Shown here: positions 10,616 to 21,085 of the stretch, in pieces | Layout of the letters: every line of letters begins with the position of its first letter | How positions within the stretch are numbered: the stretch's first letter is position 1 | NCBI GenBank assembly: GCA_005880795.1 | Contig: VBGP01000015.1 | Location: forward strand, 1-54,604 | Direction of reading: 5' to 3' | Source of the DNA: Chloroflexota bacterium | GTDB taxonomy: Bacteria > Chloroflexota > Dormibacteria > Dormibacterales > Dormibacteraceae | Length of the DNA stretch: 54,604 bases | Program-made: the position numbers and the translations under genes | Notes under the pieces: generated by a model | Told to the model about the DNA's origin: nothing | The model's input: only the letters and a program-made list of their open reading frames with translations | Databases searched by the model: none

Positions 10616-11725
10616 TTGACTGACTTCTTCTCCGACAAAGCGCTGACCAACATCACCGAGCACCTGCTGCCAGGCCTGTGGCCGCTGCTCGTGGCTTTCG
10701 CCATTTCGCTCCTGGCGGTGCCGCTGGCGATCCGGCTGTCCCGGCGCTACGGCTGGATCGCCCAACCGGGCGGCCGCCACGCTCACGTGAACCCGACACC
10801 GCTGCTGGGCGGCCTCGCGATGTGGGTCGGATTCGGCGTTGCGGTGCTGGTGTTCGTCCACGCGAGCACGCAGGTGATCGGGGTCGTGGTCATGTCGGGG
10901 CTTGCGATGGCGCTGCTGGCCATCGACGACAAGCGCCCGATGCGGCCGCTGGTGAAGCTCGGCGTCCAGGTCGGCCTCGCCGTGGTTGCGGTCGTCGTGT
11001 TCGGAATCGAGATCCGGTTCTTCAGCCTCCCCGGCGGTCACCTGGTCACGCTTGGCCTGCTCATGGCGCCGGTGAGCATCTTCTGGCTGGTCAGCATGCA
11101 GAACACGGTCAACTTCCTGGACGGCGTCGACGGGTTGGCCGCCGGGGTGATCGCCATCGTGGCGGTGATCCTGATGCTGGCCGCCGGCCAGCTCAAGCAA
11201 CCCGAGGTGGTGCAGCTCAGCGGAGCCCTGGCGGGCTGCTGCGCGGGTTTCCTGATCTTCAACTTCCACCCGGCGCGCATCTTCATGGGCGATTCCGGCG
11301 CCCATTTCCTTGGTATGGCGCTGGGCATGATCTCGATCCTCGGGGTGGCCAAAGTGGCCGTGGCGTTTGCCCTCGCCGCGCCGGTGCTTGCTCTGGCCCT
11401 GCCGATCATCGACACCGGGTGGGCGATCCTCCGCCGGCGCCGGCAGGGGACTTCGGTCGCGCGGCCGGACCTGATGCACCTCCACCACCGCCTGCAGTCG
11501 TTCGGCCTCGACCCGCGCCAGACCTGCTACGTGTTTTACGCCGCGAGCGCGCTGCTCGGAGGCCTCGGCCTGACGCTTTTCGGCCACGGCCGAATCCTCG
11601 CTGTGGTCCTCGTGGCCACCGCGGTCCTCACCTCGACCGTCGCGACCGACCTGCTGCAGCACACGGGCTGGCGCGTGCCCGCGCCCTGGTTGCGCCGCCT
11701 TCTCGGCGTAACCGGTTCTCATTAG
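10616..11725 (+). CDS. Undecaprenyl-phosphate sugar-1-phosphate transferase (WecA/TagO/MraY family)
   Basis: Polytopic membrane enzyme that transfers a HexNAc-1-phosphate from a UDP-sugar to undecaprenyl phosphate, priming glycan synthesis. About 369 residues with roughly ten hydrophobic segments. Family motifs in order: PTPLLGGLAMW, AIDDKRPM (catalytic Asp pair), NTVNFLDGVDGLAAG, FMGDSGAHFLG and the cytosolic HLHHRLQS. The HxHH form is seen in WecA/TagO rather than MraY. The TTG start at 10616 lacks a good Shine-Dalgarno. It could prime the surface polymer made by the genes at 21-30 kb; that link is inference. Confidence 0.88.
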   Translation: MTDFFSDKALTNITEHLLPGLWPLLVAFAISLLAVPLAIRLSRRYGWIAQPGGRHAHVNPTPLLGGLAMWVGFGVAVLVFVHASTQVIGVVVMSGLAMALLAIDDKRPMRPLVKLGVQVGLAVVAVVVFGIEIRFFSLPGGHLVTLGLLMAPVSIFWLVSMQNTVNFLDGVDGLAAGVIAIVAVILMLAAGQLKQPEVVQLSGALAGCCAGFLIFNFHPARIFMGDSGAHFLGMALGMISILGVAKVAVAFALAAPVLALALPIIDTGWAILRRRRQGTSVARPDLMHLHHRLQSFGLDPRQTCYVFYAASALLGGLGLTLFGHGRILAVVLVATAVLTSTVATDLLQHTGWRVPAPWLRRLLGVTGSH

Positions 11726-11738
11726 AATTCGGAGGGGC

Positions 11739-11951
11739 ATGACGCCCACCTCGGGTTCAGGACCAACCGGGTCGGATCTGGCCGGAATCGGGTTTTATAT
11801 GGCGGCCGCGGTCCTGATTCCGCTGCTTGCGGGCGTGGCACTGGATCGGTGGTGGCACACCGCCCCGCTCTTCGTGCTTGTTGGGCTGTTTGTGGGCCTG
11901 GCCGCAGCCGCGGCAGGCATCTGGATGAAAGTGAGGGACTTTACGAAGTGA
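11739..11951 (+). CDS. atpZ: AtpZ/AtpI-family small membrane protein
   Basis: A 70-residue protein with two hydrophobic segments (GIGFYMAAAVLIPLLAGVAL and LFVLVGLFVGLAAAAAGIWM) joined by a short loop DRWWHTAP, the usual form of AtpZ, which is thought to aid Mg uptake and assembly for F-type ATP synthase. CGGAGGGGC sits 2 bases before the ATG. Its stop overlaps the GTG of the next gene. Position at the head of the atp operon supports the call. Confidence 0.8.
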   Translation: MTPTSGSGPTGSDLAGIGFYMAAAVLIPLLAGVALDRWWHTAPLFVLVGLFVGLAAAAAGIWMKVRDFTK

Positions 11952-12286
11952 GGCCGGGCACCATTCAGGCTGAGGCGCTTGGCGCCTCTGTGCTGCTGGC
12001 CGCAGCCGTCATGGTCGGCGCGGCCCTCGCGGGATACGGGACCCTGGGCGCCGGGGTGGGCGCGGGCCTTGCCCTGGGCTCATTCAACGGTTTCATCATC
12101 AAGGCGCTGCTCGACCGCCGCGCACCGATGCTTCCAACCAGCATCCTCCGCCTGGGTCTCTACAGCCTCGTGGCCCTGCTTGCCGCCCGCCTTCTCGGTG
12201 GCTCGGTGTGGCCAGTCGTGATCGGCATCGGCATGGCCCAGCTCGTGATGGTTGGCGTCGGCGTACGGCGGGGACTGCGTGCGTGA
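11948..12286 (+). CDS. atpI: ATP synthase subunit I-like membrane protein
   Basis: 112 residues with four hydrophobic stretches (ALGASVLLAAAVMVGAALAG, GAGVGAGLALGSFNGFIIKAL, LGLYSLVALLAARLLGG, PVVIGIGMAQLVMVGVGV), resembling the UncI/AtpI group that assists c-ring assembly. The sequence is weakly conserved in general, so assignment rests on topology, length and position between atpZ and atpB. GTG start overlapping the atpZ stop; its own stop overlaps the GTG of atpB. Confidence 0.72.
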   Translation: MRPGTIQAEALGASVLLAAAVMVGAALAGYGTLGAGVGAGLALGSFNGFIIKALLDRRAPMLPTSILRLGLYSLVALLAARLLGGSVWPVVIGIGMAQLVMVGVGVRRGLRA

Positions 12287-13062
12287 TCCTTGCAGACACC
12301 GGCACCCACCCCACCGTCACCATCGGCGGCTGCGGCGCGCTCTGCACCTTCAACTACGACAGTCTCATCTCGAGCTTGGTCGCTGTGGCCGCAACGCTGG
12401 GCGTGGGATTCTGGCTGCGGTCGCAGCTCCGCTACGGCGAGCCGACCAAGGTCCAGGCAATCCTGGAGTGGGGATATGACCTGCTGCGGTCGCTGATCAA
12501 GACCAACGTGTCAGAAGACGCGCTTTTCATCATTCCGCTCGCGATGACGCTGTTCCTCTACATCCTGGTCGCCAACTGGATCGAGTTTCTGCCGCTTGGC
12601 TTCGTGCCCATCCTCCACGGCGCCAACGCGGACCTGAATCAGACGCTCGCCATGGGCATCATCGTGTTCGTCGTCGTCGAGTGGTACAGCATCCGCGTGC
12701 TGGGGTTCGCCGGGTTCTTGCGCCGGTTCACCAAACCCTTCGAGCTGCCTGTGATCGCGCGCGTCGTCTTCATCCCGCTCAACCTGATTGAAGAGCTCAC
12801 CAAGCCCGTGACGCTCTCCATGCGGTTGTTCGGCAACATATTCGCCGGCGCCGCGATCATCGGCTTGATCATCGGGTTCGGAACGCTCAACCTGCCGATC
12901 GGGGGCCCGATACCCGGGGTGATCGTCGGCACCATCCTTCTCGGTGTCTGGAAGGCTTTCGACGTGCTGTTCATCGGTTTCATCCAGGCGTTCATCTTCA
13001 TGCTGCTAACGGTTGTTTATTTCTCCGCGGCCCGCGAGGGTCTCGAGCACGAGCATCAATAG
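12283..13062 (+). CDS. atpB: ATP synthase F0 subunit a
   Basis: Membrane stator subunit that forms the two proton half-channels against the c ring. About 259 residues. The essential arginine lies in KPVTLSMRLFGNIFAGAAII, and the C-terminal helix GFIQAFIFMLLTVVYFSAA is typical. The N-terminus has a short periplasmic segment with two Cys (GGCGALCTF), unusual for the family. GTG start overlapping the preceding stop. Confidence 0.95.
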   Translation: MILADTGTHPTVTIGGCGALCTFNYDSLISSLVAVAATLGVGFWLRSQLRYGEPTKVQAILEWGYDLLRSLIKTNVSEDALFIIPLAMTLFLYILVANWIEFLPLGFVPILHGANADLNQTLAMGIIVFVVVEWYSIRVLGFAGFLRRFTKPFELPVIARVVFIPLNLIEELTKPVTLSMRLFGNIFAGAAIIGLIIGFGTLNLPIGGPIPGVIVGTILLGVWKAFDVLFIGFIQAFIFMLLTVVYFSAAREGLEHEHQ

Positions 13063-13073
13063 GAGGTTGATCA

Positions 13074-13319
13074 GTGACTGACCACGGAATCGGACTGGCC
13101 GCGGCTCTTCTTGGATTCGGCATTGCGCTTGGGGGCGCCGCCATCGGTGCGTGTATCGGCGACGCTGTCGCCGGCAACGCCTTTCTCGGCGGCATCTCCC
13201 GCCAGCCCGAGGCGCAGGGACGGATGATCCCGTGGCTGTTTGCGGTGATCGGCCTGGTCGAAGGCATGTACTTCGTCACGTTCGGATTGGGGTTCGTCCT
13301 CCTGTCCCAGGTCCACTAA
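13074..13319 (+). CDS. atpE: ATP synthase F0 subunit c
   Basis: 81-residue hairpin that oligomerises into the rotor ring. Helix 1 carries GFGIALGGAAIGACIGDAVAGNA, the loop is RQPEAQGRM, and helix 2 has the ion-carrying Glu63 in GLVEGMYFV. The GDAVAGNA...RQPEAQGR stretch resembles actinobacterial c subunits. No Na-type Gln/Ser-Thr signature is evident, so proton use is likely. The residue two after Glu63 is Met, discussed in the findings. GTG start with AGGAGG at 13061-13066. Confidence 0.96.
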   Translation: MTDHGIGLAAALLGFGIALGGAAIGACIGDAVAGNAFLGGISRQPEAQGRMIPWLFAVIGLVEGMYFVTFGLGFVLLSQVH

Positions 13320-13840
13320 TGCCTTTTCTCGCGGGTGAAGCCGGCGTCGTCACGATCGACGGAACCGTCGTCGTCGAGCTGATCACGTTCCTGGTGATGC
13401 TGGCTATCCTCGCGAAGTACGTCTATCCGAGGATCGTTGCGGTCGCAGAGGCTCGACAGCACGCCATCGCCAGGCAGCTGAAGGAGGCCGAGGAGGCGCG
13501 AGCCGCGGCCGAGGCCCAGCTCGCGGAGGCCAAGGCCAAGCTGGACGACGCACGGAGGTCCGCGCAGAGCGTCATCGATGCGGCCGCAAAGTCAGCCGAG
13601 CAGCTGCGCCAGGAGCTGAGACAGAAGGCGGACGAGGAGGCCAGGCGAACCGTCGAGGGCGCGCGCAAGCAGATCGAAGCGGAGCGAGACCAGGCCATCC
13701 GCTCGGTGCGCATGCAGGTCGCGGACCTGGTCATCACCGCGACGGAGAAGGTCATCGGCGAAACACTCGACGACGCCAAGCACAGGCAGCTGATCGAGCG
13801 ATCGATCCAGGAGGTCGCGAGTGGCGACGGCAGCCGCTAG
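13319..13840 (+). CDS. atpF: ATP synthase F0 subunit b
   Basis: Peripheral-stalk subunit of 173 residues: one N-terminal membrane helix (TVVVELITFLVMLAILAKYVYPRI) followed by a long charged, Ala/Glu/Lys-rich coiled coil, ending VITATEKVIGETLDDAKHRQLIERSIQEV, which binds delta. ATG overlaps the atpE stop by one base (TAATG), and its end overlaps atpH by 20 bases. Confidence 0.95.
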   Translation: MPFLAGEAGVVTIDGTVVVELITFLVMLAILAKYVYPRIVAVAEARQHAIARQLKEAEEARAAAEAQLAEAKAKLDDARRSAQSVIDAAAKSAEQLRQELRQKADEEARRTVEGARKQIEAERDQAIRSVRMQVADLVITATEKVIGETLDDAKHRQLIERSIQEVASGDGSR

Positions 13841-14351
13841 GCGCTACGCGCGGGCAGTGTTCGAGCTCGCCCAGCAAAAGGGCGACATCGAGCAGTGGGC
13901 CCGCCGCCTGGCCAAGATCCGCGAGCTGTTCGCCGACCCGAAGGTCGCGGCGGTGCTGACCAACCCGACGATCCCCGCCGTGCGGCGTGATGCCCTTGTC
14001 GCAACGGCTCCTCATCTCTTCGACGTTGAGGCGACCAACCTCGCGCGGCTCCTCATCGAGTCCGGGAGGGTCGGTGACGCGGCTGCGATCGAGGAAGAGT
14101 TCGAGAGCCTCGCCGACCAGTCAATGGGGCGCGTTCGTGCCACGGTCACCACGGCGGTTGAGCTGACCGCGCACGATCGCGAACGCGTGCAGCGCGAGCT
14201 CTCGCGCCGGCTGGACAAAGAGGTCCGCATCACGGTGGTCGTGGATCCTCGAATCCTCGGGGGGTTGAAGCTTCAGTACGGCGACCGCGTCGTCGACGCG
14301 AGCGTTGCCACCAGGTTGCAGCAGCTTCGCCGCCGCCTGGCGGCCACGTAA
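13821..14351 (+). CDS. atpH: ATP synthase F1 subunit delta
   Basis: Links the peripheral stalk to the top of F1. 176 residues beginning ATAAARRYARAVFELAQQKG, with the N-terminal six-helix bundle and the C-terminal signature ILGGLKLQYGDRVVDASV. GTG start lies inside the end of atpF with AGGAGGTC just upstream, so the two are translationally coupled. Confidence 0.95.
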   Translation: MATAAARRYARAVFELAQQKGDIEQWARRLAKIRELFADPKVAAVLTNPTIPAVRRDALVATAPHLFDVEATNLARLLIESGRVGDAAAIEEEFESLADQSMGRVRATVTTAVELTAHDRERVQRELSRRLDKEVRITVVVDPRILGGLKLQYGDRVVDASVATRLQQLRRRLAAT

Positions 14352-14366
14352 GGTCTAGGAGACGGA

Positions 14367-15932
14367 ATGGGAATCAGCACCAAAGAGATCTCGGAAGTCA
14401 TCAAAGAGCGGCTCAAGGATTTCGACGCGAGCCTGGTGTCCGTCGACGTCGGCCGCATCGTCGCCGTGGGCGACGGCATCGCCCAGATCTACGGCCTGCA
14501 GAACGCCATGGCCGGGGAGCTGCTGGAGTTCCCGCGTGACACTTTCGGGCTTGCGCTCAACCTCGAGGAGGACCAGGTGCGCTCCGTCATCCTCGGCGAC
14601 TTCGGGCACCTGCACGAAGGCGACGAGGTCAGGACCACCGGCCGGCTGCTCGAGGTCCCGGTCGGTGACGAGCTGCTGGGCCGGATCGTCAACCCGCTGG
14701 GCGTTCCCCTCGACGACAAAGGCCCGATCAAGACCAGCAAGACGCTCCCGGTCGAGAAGATCGCGCCTGGCGTGATCACGCGCAAGCGCGTCGACAGCCC
14801 CGTCCAGACCGGCATCAAGGCCATCGACGCCATGATCCCGATCGGCCGCGGCCAGCGCGAGCTCATCATCGGCGACCGGTTCACGGGCAAGACGACCGTT
14901 CTCCTCGACACCATCATCAACCAGAAAGGAAAGGACCTCTACTGCATCTACGTGGCCATCGGACAGAACGCCGCATCGATCGCGCGCGTGGCCGCCACTC
15001 TCGAAGAGGCCGGCGCCATGGAGTACACGATCATCGTCGCGGCGTCTGCGGCCGACCCCGCATCGCTGCAGTACATCGCCCCATACGCGGGCTGCGCCAT
15101 GGGCGAGTACTTCATGGACCAGGGCAAGGAAGCGCTCTGCTGCTACGACGACCTGACCAAGCAGGCGTGGGCCTACCGCCAGCTCTCGGCGACGCTGCGC
15201 AGGCCGCCGGGTCGCGAGGCCTATCCGGGCGATGTGTTCTACCTGCATTCGCGGCTGCTGGAGCGGGCGGCGAAGCTGAACCAAGCCCACGGCGGCGGTT
15301 CGCTGACCGCGCTGCCGGTGATCGAGACGCAGGCGAATGACGTCTCCGCCTTCATCCCGACCAACGTGATCTCGATCACCGACGGCCAGATCTACCTCCA
15401 GTCGGACCTGTTCAACGCTGGCCAGCGTCCGGCGCTCAACGTCGGCATCAGCGTGTCGCGCGTCGGTGGCGACGCCCAGACCAAGGCGATGAGGCAGGTG
15501 TCTGGCAAGCTGCGCCTCGACCTCGCGCAGTATCGGGAGCTGGCGGCCTTTGCCCAATTCGCGTCGGACCTGGACAGCGCGACGCGCAACCAGCTCGAGC
15601 GCGGAGCGCGTTTGACCGAGCTGCTCAAACAGGACAAGTACCAACCCGTGCCGCTGTCGGAACAGGTCGCCGTCCTGTACGCGGGAACGCAGGGGCACCT
15701 CGACAAGGTTCCCGTGGCTCGCGTGCTGGAGTGGGCGGGCGGCTTCGTCCGGTTCTTGAAAGCTGATCGCCAAGGGCTGCTCGACGAGATCGACAAGCAG
15801 AAGGCGCTGGACGACACGCTGAACGCGCGGCTGAACGCCGCGATCTCGACGTTCAACCACCAGTTCGGGATCGAGGGCTACGAGGACCAGCCCGATCCTG
15901 CCGCCAAGACCGAAGCGAAGAAAGCAAGCTAG
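14367..15932 (+). CDS. atpA: ATP synthase F1 subunit alpha
   Basis: Non-catalytic nucleotide-binding subunit of the F1 head, 521 residues. The beta-barrel and P-loop domains are complete; the Walker A reads GDRFTGKTT, with Phe where Gln is near-universal (GDRQTGKT). Further family segments are [30 protein letters not shown] and the C-terminal helical domain. ATG at 14367 preceded by TAGGAGACGG. The Lys-rich tail ([10 protein letters not shown]) is typical of high-GC lineages. Confidence 0.97.
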   Translation: MGISTKEISEVIKERLKDFDASLVSVDVGRIVAVGDGIAQIYGLQNAMAGELLEFPRDTFGLALNLEEDQVRSVILGDFGHLHEGDEVRTTGRLLEVPVGDELLGRIVNPLGVPLDDKGPIKTSKTLPVEKIAPGVITRKRVDSPVQTGIKAIDAMIPIGRGQRELIIGDRFTGKTTVLLDTIINQKGKDLYCIYVAIGQNAASIARVAATLEEAGAMEYTIIVAASAADPASLQYIAPYAGCAMGEYFMDQGKEALCCYDDLTKQAWAYRQLSATLRRPPGREAYPGDVFYLHSRLLERAAKLNQAHGGGSLTALPVIETQANDVSAFIPTNVISITDGQIYLQSDLFNAGQRPALNVGISVSRVGGDAQTKAMRQVSGKLRLDLAQYRELAAFAQFASDLDSATRNQLERGARLTELLKQDKYQPVPLSEQVAVLYAGTQGHLDKVPVARVLEWAGGFVRFLKADRQGLLDEIDKQKALDDTLNARLNAAISTFNHQFGIEGYEDQPDPAAKTEAKKAS

Positions 15933-18262
<2,330 letters not shown>

Positions 18263-18266
18263 GCAA

Positions 18267-18677
18267 ATGAAATATCCGCTCCGGGTGGTGAGCGTCGAGC
18301 GCAGCCTGTTCGAGGGCGATGTCGAGTTCATGATCGCAACCGGCGCGGAGGGTGAGCTCGGCGTCCTGGCGCGCCACGCCCCGCTGATGACCATCCTCAA
18401 GCCCGGGCCGCTGCGGATCCAGGAGACCTTCGGCGGACCGGAGCAGGTCCTGTTCGTCGGCGGCGGATTCCTCGAGGTGCTGCCGGACCGAGTCACGGTT
18501 CTCGCCGACGTGGCCGAGCACGCGGAGGAGATATCGATCGCGAGCGCTGAGGAGGCACGACGTCGAGCCCAGGAAAAGCTCGCCGGGACATTGTCCACCG
18601 CCGAGGAGACCGAGTTCCAGAACGCGCTCGCCATGGCCGAGGCCCGCCTCCGCCTGGCCCGAGCCCGCCGCGGATAG
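18267..18677 (+). CDS. atpC: ATP synthase F1 subunit epsilon
   Basis: 136-residue rotor-foot subunit: N-terminal beta sandwich (YPLRVVSVERSLFEGDVEFM, GELGVLARHAPLMTILKPG) and a C-terminal two-helix arm rich in Ala/Glu/Arg that can inhibit the enzyme. It starts 5 bases after the atpD stop and ends the operon. The next gene begins 22 bases later; no terminator hairpin is seen, so read-through into murA is plausible. Confidence 0.95.
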   Translation: MKYPLRVVSVERSLFEGDVEFMIATGAEGELGVLARHAPLMTILKPGPLRIQETFGGPEQVLFVGGGFLEVLPDRVTVLADVAEHAEEISIASAEEARRRAQEKLAGTLSTAEETEFQNALAMAEARLRLARARRG

Positions 18678-18698
18678 TTCGGGGATAGTTAGGCCCTG

Positions 18699-20006
18699 AT
18701 GGCAGGGCGCGACCGTGCGCTCCGGATCACCGGAGGCGCACAGCTGGCGGGCAAGATCTGCGTCAGCGGCTCCAAGAACGCGGCGCTGCCCGAGATGGCC
18801 GCCGCGCTTCTGACCACCGACCGCGTGACCCTCCACAACGTGCCCCGGGTGACCGACACGCGCGTTATGGCCCAGATCCTCGAGGAGCTCGGTGGGCGTT
18901 GCGAGGGCGACGGCACGGTGTTGATCAATACGGGCGCTGCTGTGCGCAGCGACGTGCCGGACCAGCTTGGCGGCCGCATGCGGGCCACGATCGTCCTGCT
19001 CGGCGCGCTGCTGGGCCGGTTCGGCAGGGCCCGCGTGCCGCGACCGGGCGGCGACGACATCGGGGCAAGGCGGGTGGAACAGCACCTGCGAGGCCTTCGT
19101 CAGATGGGCGCTCACATCAACGAGACGCAGCACGAGATCGTGGCCACGGCCGAACGCCTGCATGGCAACCGCATCGTGTTCGACCTGCCCACGGTGACGG
19201 GGACCGAGAACATCCTGCTCGCCGCGGTCAAGGCAGAGGGGAGGACCGAGATCTTCAACGCCGCGCGCGAGCCGCACGTCCAGGACCTGTGCCGCCTGCT
19301 CATTGCGATGGGTGCGCAGATCGAGGGCGCCGGGACCGAGCGCCTCATCGTCGACGGTGCTCAGGAGCTCCGGGGCGCCGAGCACACCGTCATCGCGGAC
19401 TACCTCGAAGCCGGCACGTACGCGATCGCGGTGGCGGCGGCGGGGGGCGACCTGCGCATCGAATGCAGCCGGCCCGAAGACCTGCCGGTGCTCCTGCTGA
19501 AGCTCGAGCAGGCCGGCGCTCAAGTCGAAGCAGGTGAGGATTGGTTTCGCGTCGCGCGATCCAGCGCGTCGCCGATCAATCCGATCGACATGTCGACCTG
19601 GACGTTTCCTGGCTTTCCCACCGACCTCCAGGCGCAGTACATGGCGCTGATGACGCAGGCCGATGGCGAAAGCGTGATCTCGGAGTACGTGCACGAGAAC
19701 CGTTTCCAGCACGTGCGCGAGCTGGCCAAGATGGGCGCCGGCATCACCGTCGAAGGACGGCTTCACGCGGTGGTGCACGGACCATGCCGGCTGCACGGCA
19801 CAGAGGTGGCGATCCCAGACATCCGGTCCGGCGCGGCGCTTGTCATTGCGGCCCTGTGCGGGGAAGGGGAGAGCCTGCTGCGCAACTCCTGGCACATCGA
19901 GCGGGGCTATGAGGACATGGTCGGCAAGCTGGCCTCGGTCGGCGCCCGGATCAAAAGCGTGAGCGTCGAGGCGGACTCGAGCAGCTCAACCCACACTTAC
20001 GAATAA
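18699..20006 (+). CDS. murA: UDP-N-acetylglucosamine 1-carboxyvinyltransferase, fosfomycin-insensitive type
   Basis: First committed step of peptidoglycan synthesis: adds enolpyruvate from PEP to UDP-GlcNAc. 435 residues. The conserved Lys is in SGSKNAALPEMAAALL. The active-site loop that normally reads PGGC-IG reads RPGGDDIGARRVEQHL, so the PEP/fosfomycin-reactive Cys (115 in E. coli) is Asp119. GAGTERLIVDG, EAGTYAIA and the C-terminal RSGAALVIAAL are typical. Family neighbours such as UDP-GlcNAc-binding EPSP synthases are excluded by the GSKN and PGG loops. It precedes mreB by one base. Confidence 0.95.
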   Translation: MAGRDRALRITGGAQLAGKICVSGSKNAALPEMAAALLTTDRVTLHNVPRVTDTRVMAQILEELGGRCEGDGTVLINTGAAVRSDVPDQLGGRMRATIVLLGALLGRFGRARVPRPGGDDIGARRVEQHLRGLRQMGAHINETQHEIVATAERLHGNRIVFDLPTVTGTENILLAAVKAEGRTEIFNAAREPHVQDLCRLLIAMGAQIEGAGTERLIVDGAQELRGAEHTVIADYLEAGTYAIAVAAAGGDLRIECSRPEDLPVLLLKLEQAGAQVEAGEDWFRVARSSASPINPIDMSTWTFPGFPTDLQAQYMALMTQADGESVISEYVHENRFQHVRELAKMGAGITVEGRLHAVVHGPCRLHGTEVAIPDIRSGAALVIAALCGEGESLLRNSWHIERGYEDMVGKLASVGARIKSVSVEADSSSSTHTYE

Positions 20007-20007
20007 G

Positions 20008-21021
20008 TTGTCGATCCTTTCCAGGAAGATCGGAATCGACCTGGGCACGTCGACAGTGCTGATCTACGTCAAAGGCGAGGGCATCGTGGTGAACGAGCCC
20101 TCGCTCGTCGCGCTCAACAGGGATGGAACGCGCATCCTCGCCGTCGGGAAGCAGGCTTTTGAGATGGTGGGTCGAGCCCCGGACTCGATCCAGATCGTGC
20201 GGCCGATGCGAGACGGCGTGATCGCCGACTTTGTCGTTACCGAAGGCATGCTGCACCACCTCATTGGCAAGGTCCAGGGCCGCCAGCGCCTGTTCAGGCC
20301 GGAGATCATGATCTGCGTTCCGTCAGGGGTGACGTCCGTGGAGCGCAGGGCTGTCACCGAGGCGGCGATCTCGGCCGGTGCGCGCCAGGCATGGCTCATC
20401 GACGAGCCGCTTGCGGCCGCGATCGGCGTCGGCCTTCCGATCGCGGAGCCGAGGGGCAACGCGATCTGCGACATCGGCGGCGGGACTACCGAGATCGCGG
20501 TGATCTCCATGTCCGGCATGGTCGTGGCGCATTCGATACGGGTCGGGGGCAACCGCATCGACGATGCCATCGCGAGCTACCTGAAGCGTACGCACAACCT
20601 GTTGATCGGCGAACGGACCGCCGAAGAGGTGAAGGTCGCGGCCGGATCGGCCGTGTCCATGAAGCAGCCGCTCGTCACTGAGGTGCGCGGACGGGACGTG
20701 GTCACGGGCCTCCCCAAAAACGTTCAGGTGACCTCCAATGACATCGTCGAGGCGATCCAGGAGCCGCTGCGCCTCATCGTCGGCGCAGTCCGTGCCGTTT
20801 TGGAGGAGACGCCCCCTGAGCTGGCGGCGGACATCTTCGACCGCGGGATCGTGCTGTCAGGCGGGGGGGCGCAGCTGCGGGGCCTCGATCGCTACATCTC
20901 GATGCATACCGGGATCCCGGCGGTGGTGGCGGACGAGCCGCAGACCTCGGTGGTACGCGGGACGGGCCTCGCACTGGAGAACTTCGAGGTACTTAAGCGC
21001 AACCAGTCTTATCTCCGTTGA
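20008..21021 (+). CDS. mreB: Rod-shape-determining actin-like protein MreB/Mbl
   Basis: Actin-fold ATPase that organises lateral cell-wall synthesis beneath the membrane. 337 residues, near the family norm. Phosphate-1 motif IGIDLGTSTVLIYVKGEGIV, connect-1 CDIGGGTTEIAVIS, and the adenosine region IVLSGGGAQLRGLDRYI are all present. The N-terminus SILSRKIGIDLG lacks a long amphipathic extension. TTG start one base after the murA stop. Whether it is MreB or the Mbl paralogue cannot be decided without a tree. Confidence 0.94.
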   Translation: MSILSRKIGIDLGTSTVLIYVKGEGIVVNEPSLVALNRDGTRILAVGKQAFEMVGRAPDSIQIVRPMRDGVIADFVVTEGMLHHLIGKVQGRQRLFRPEIMICVPSGVTSVERRAVTEAAISAGARQAWLIDEPLAAAIGVGLPIAEPRGNAICDIGGGTTEIAVISMSGMVVAHSIRVGGNRIDDAIASYLKRTHNLLIGERTAEEVKVAAGSAVSMKQPLVTEVRGRDVVTGLPKNVQVTSNDIVEAIQEPLRLIVGAVRAVLEETPPELAADIFDRGIVLSGGGAQLRGLDRYISMHTGIPAVVADEPQTSVVRGTGLALENFEVLKRNQSYLR

Positions 21022-21035
21022 AGGGGTTCGGGGCA

Positions 21036-21078
21036 GCCCCTCCGGCCGTGCCGGCCACCTCCCCATAAATGGGGAGGA
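21036..21078. repeat. 43-bp dispersed hairpin repeat supplying an RBS
   Basis: A module of GCCCCTCCGG, then CCGGC / GCCGG, then CCACCTCCCCAT and ATGGGGAGGA. It differs from the copy at 50855-50897 at 6 of 43 positions, all in loop or stem-compensating sites. GGGGAGGA lies 7 bases upstream of the TTG at 21086 and is the best Shine-Dalgarno for that gene. Confidence 0.8.
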
Positions 21079-21085
21079 GACTTTT

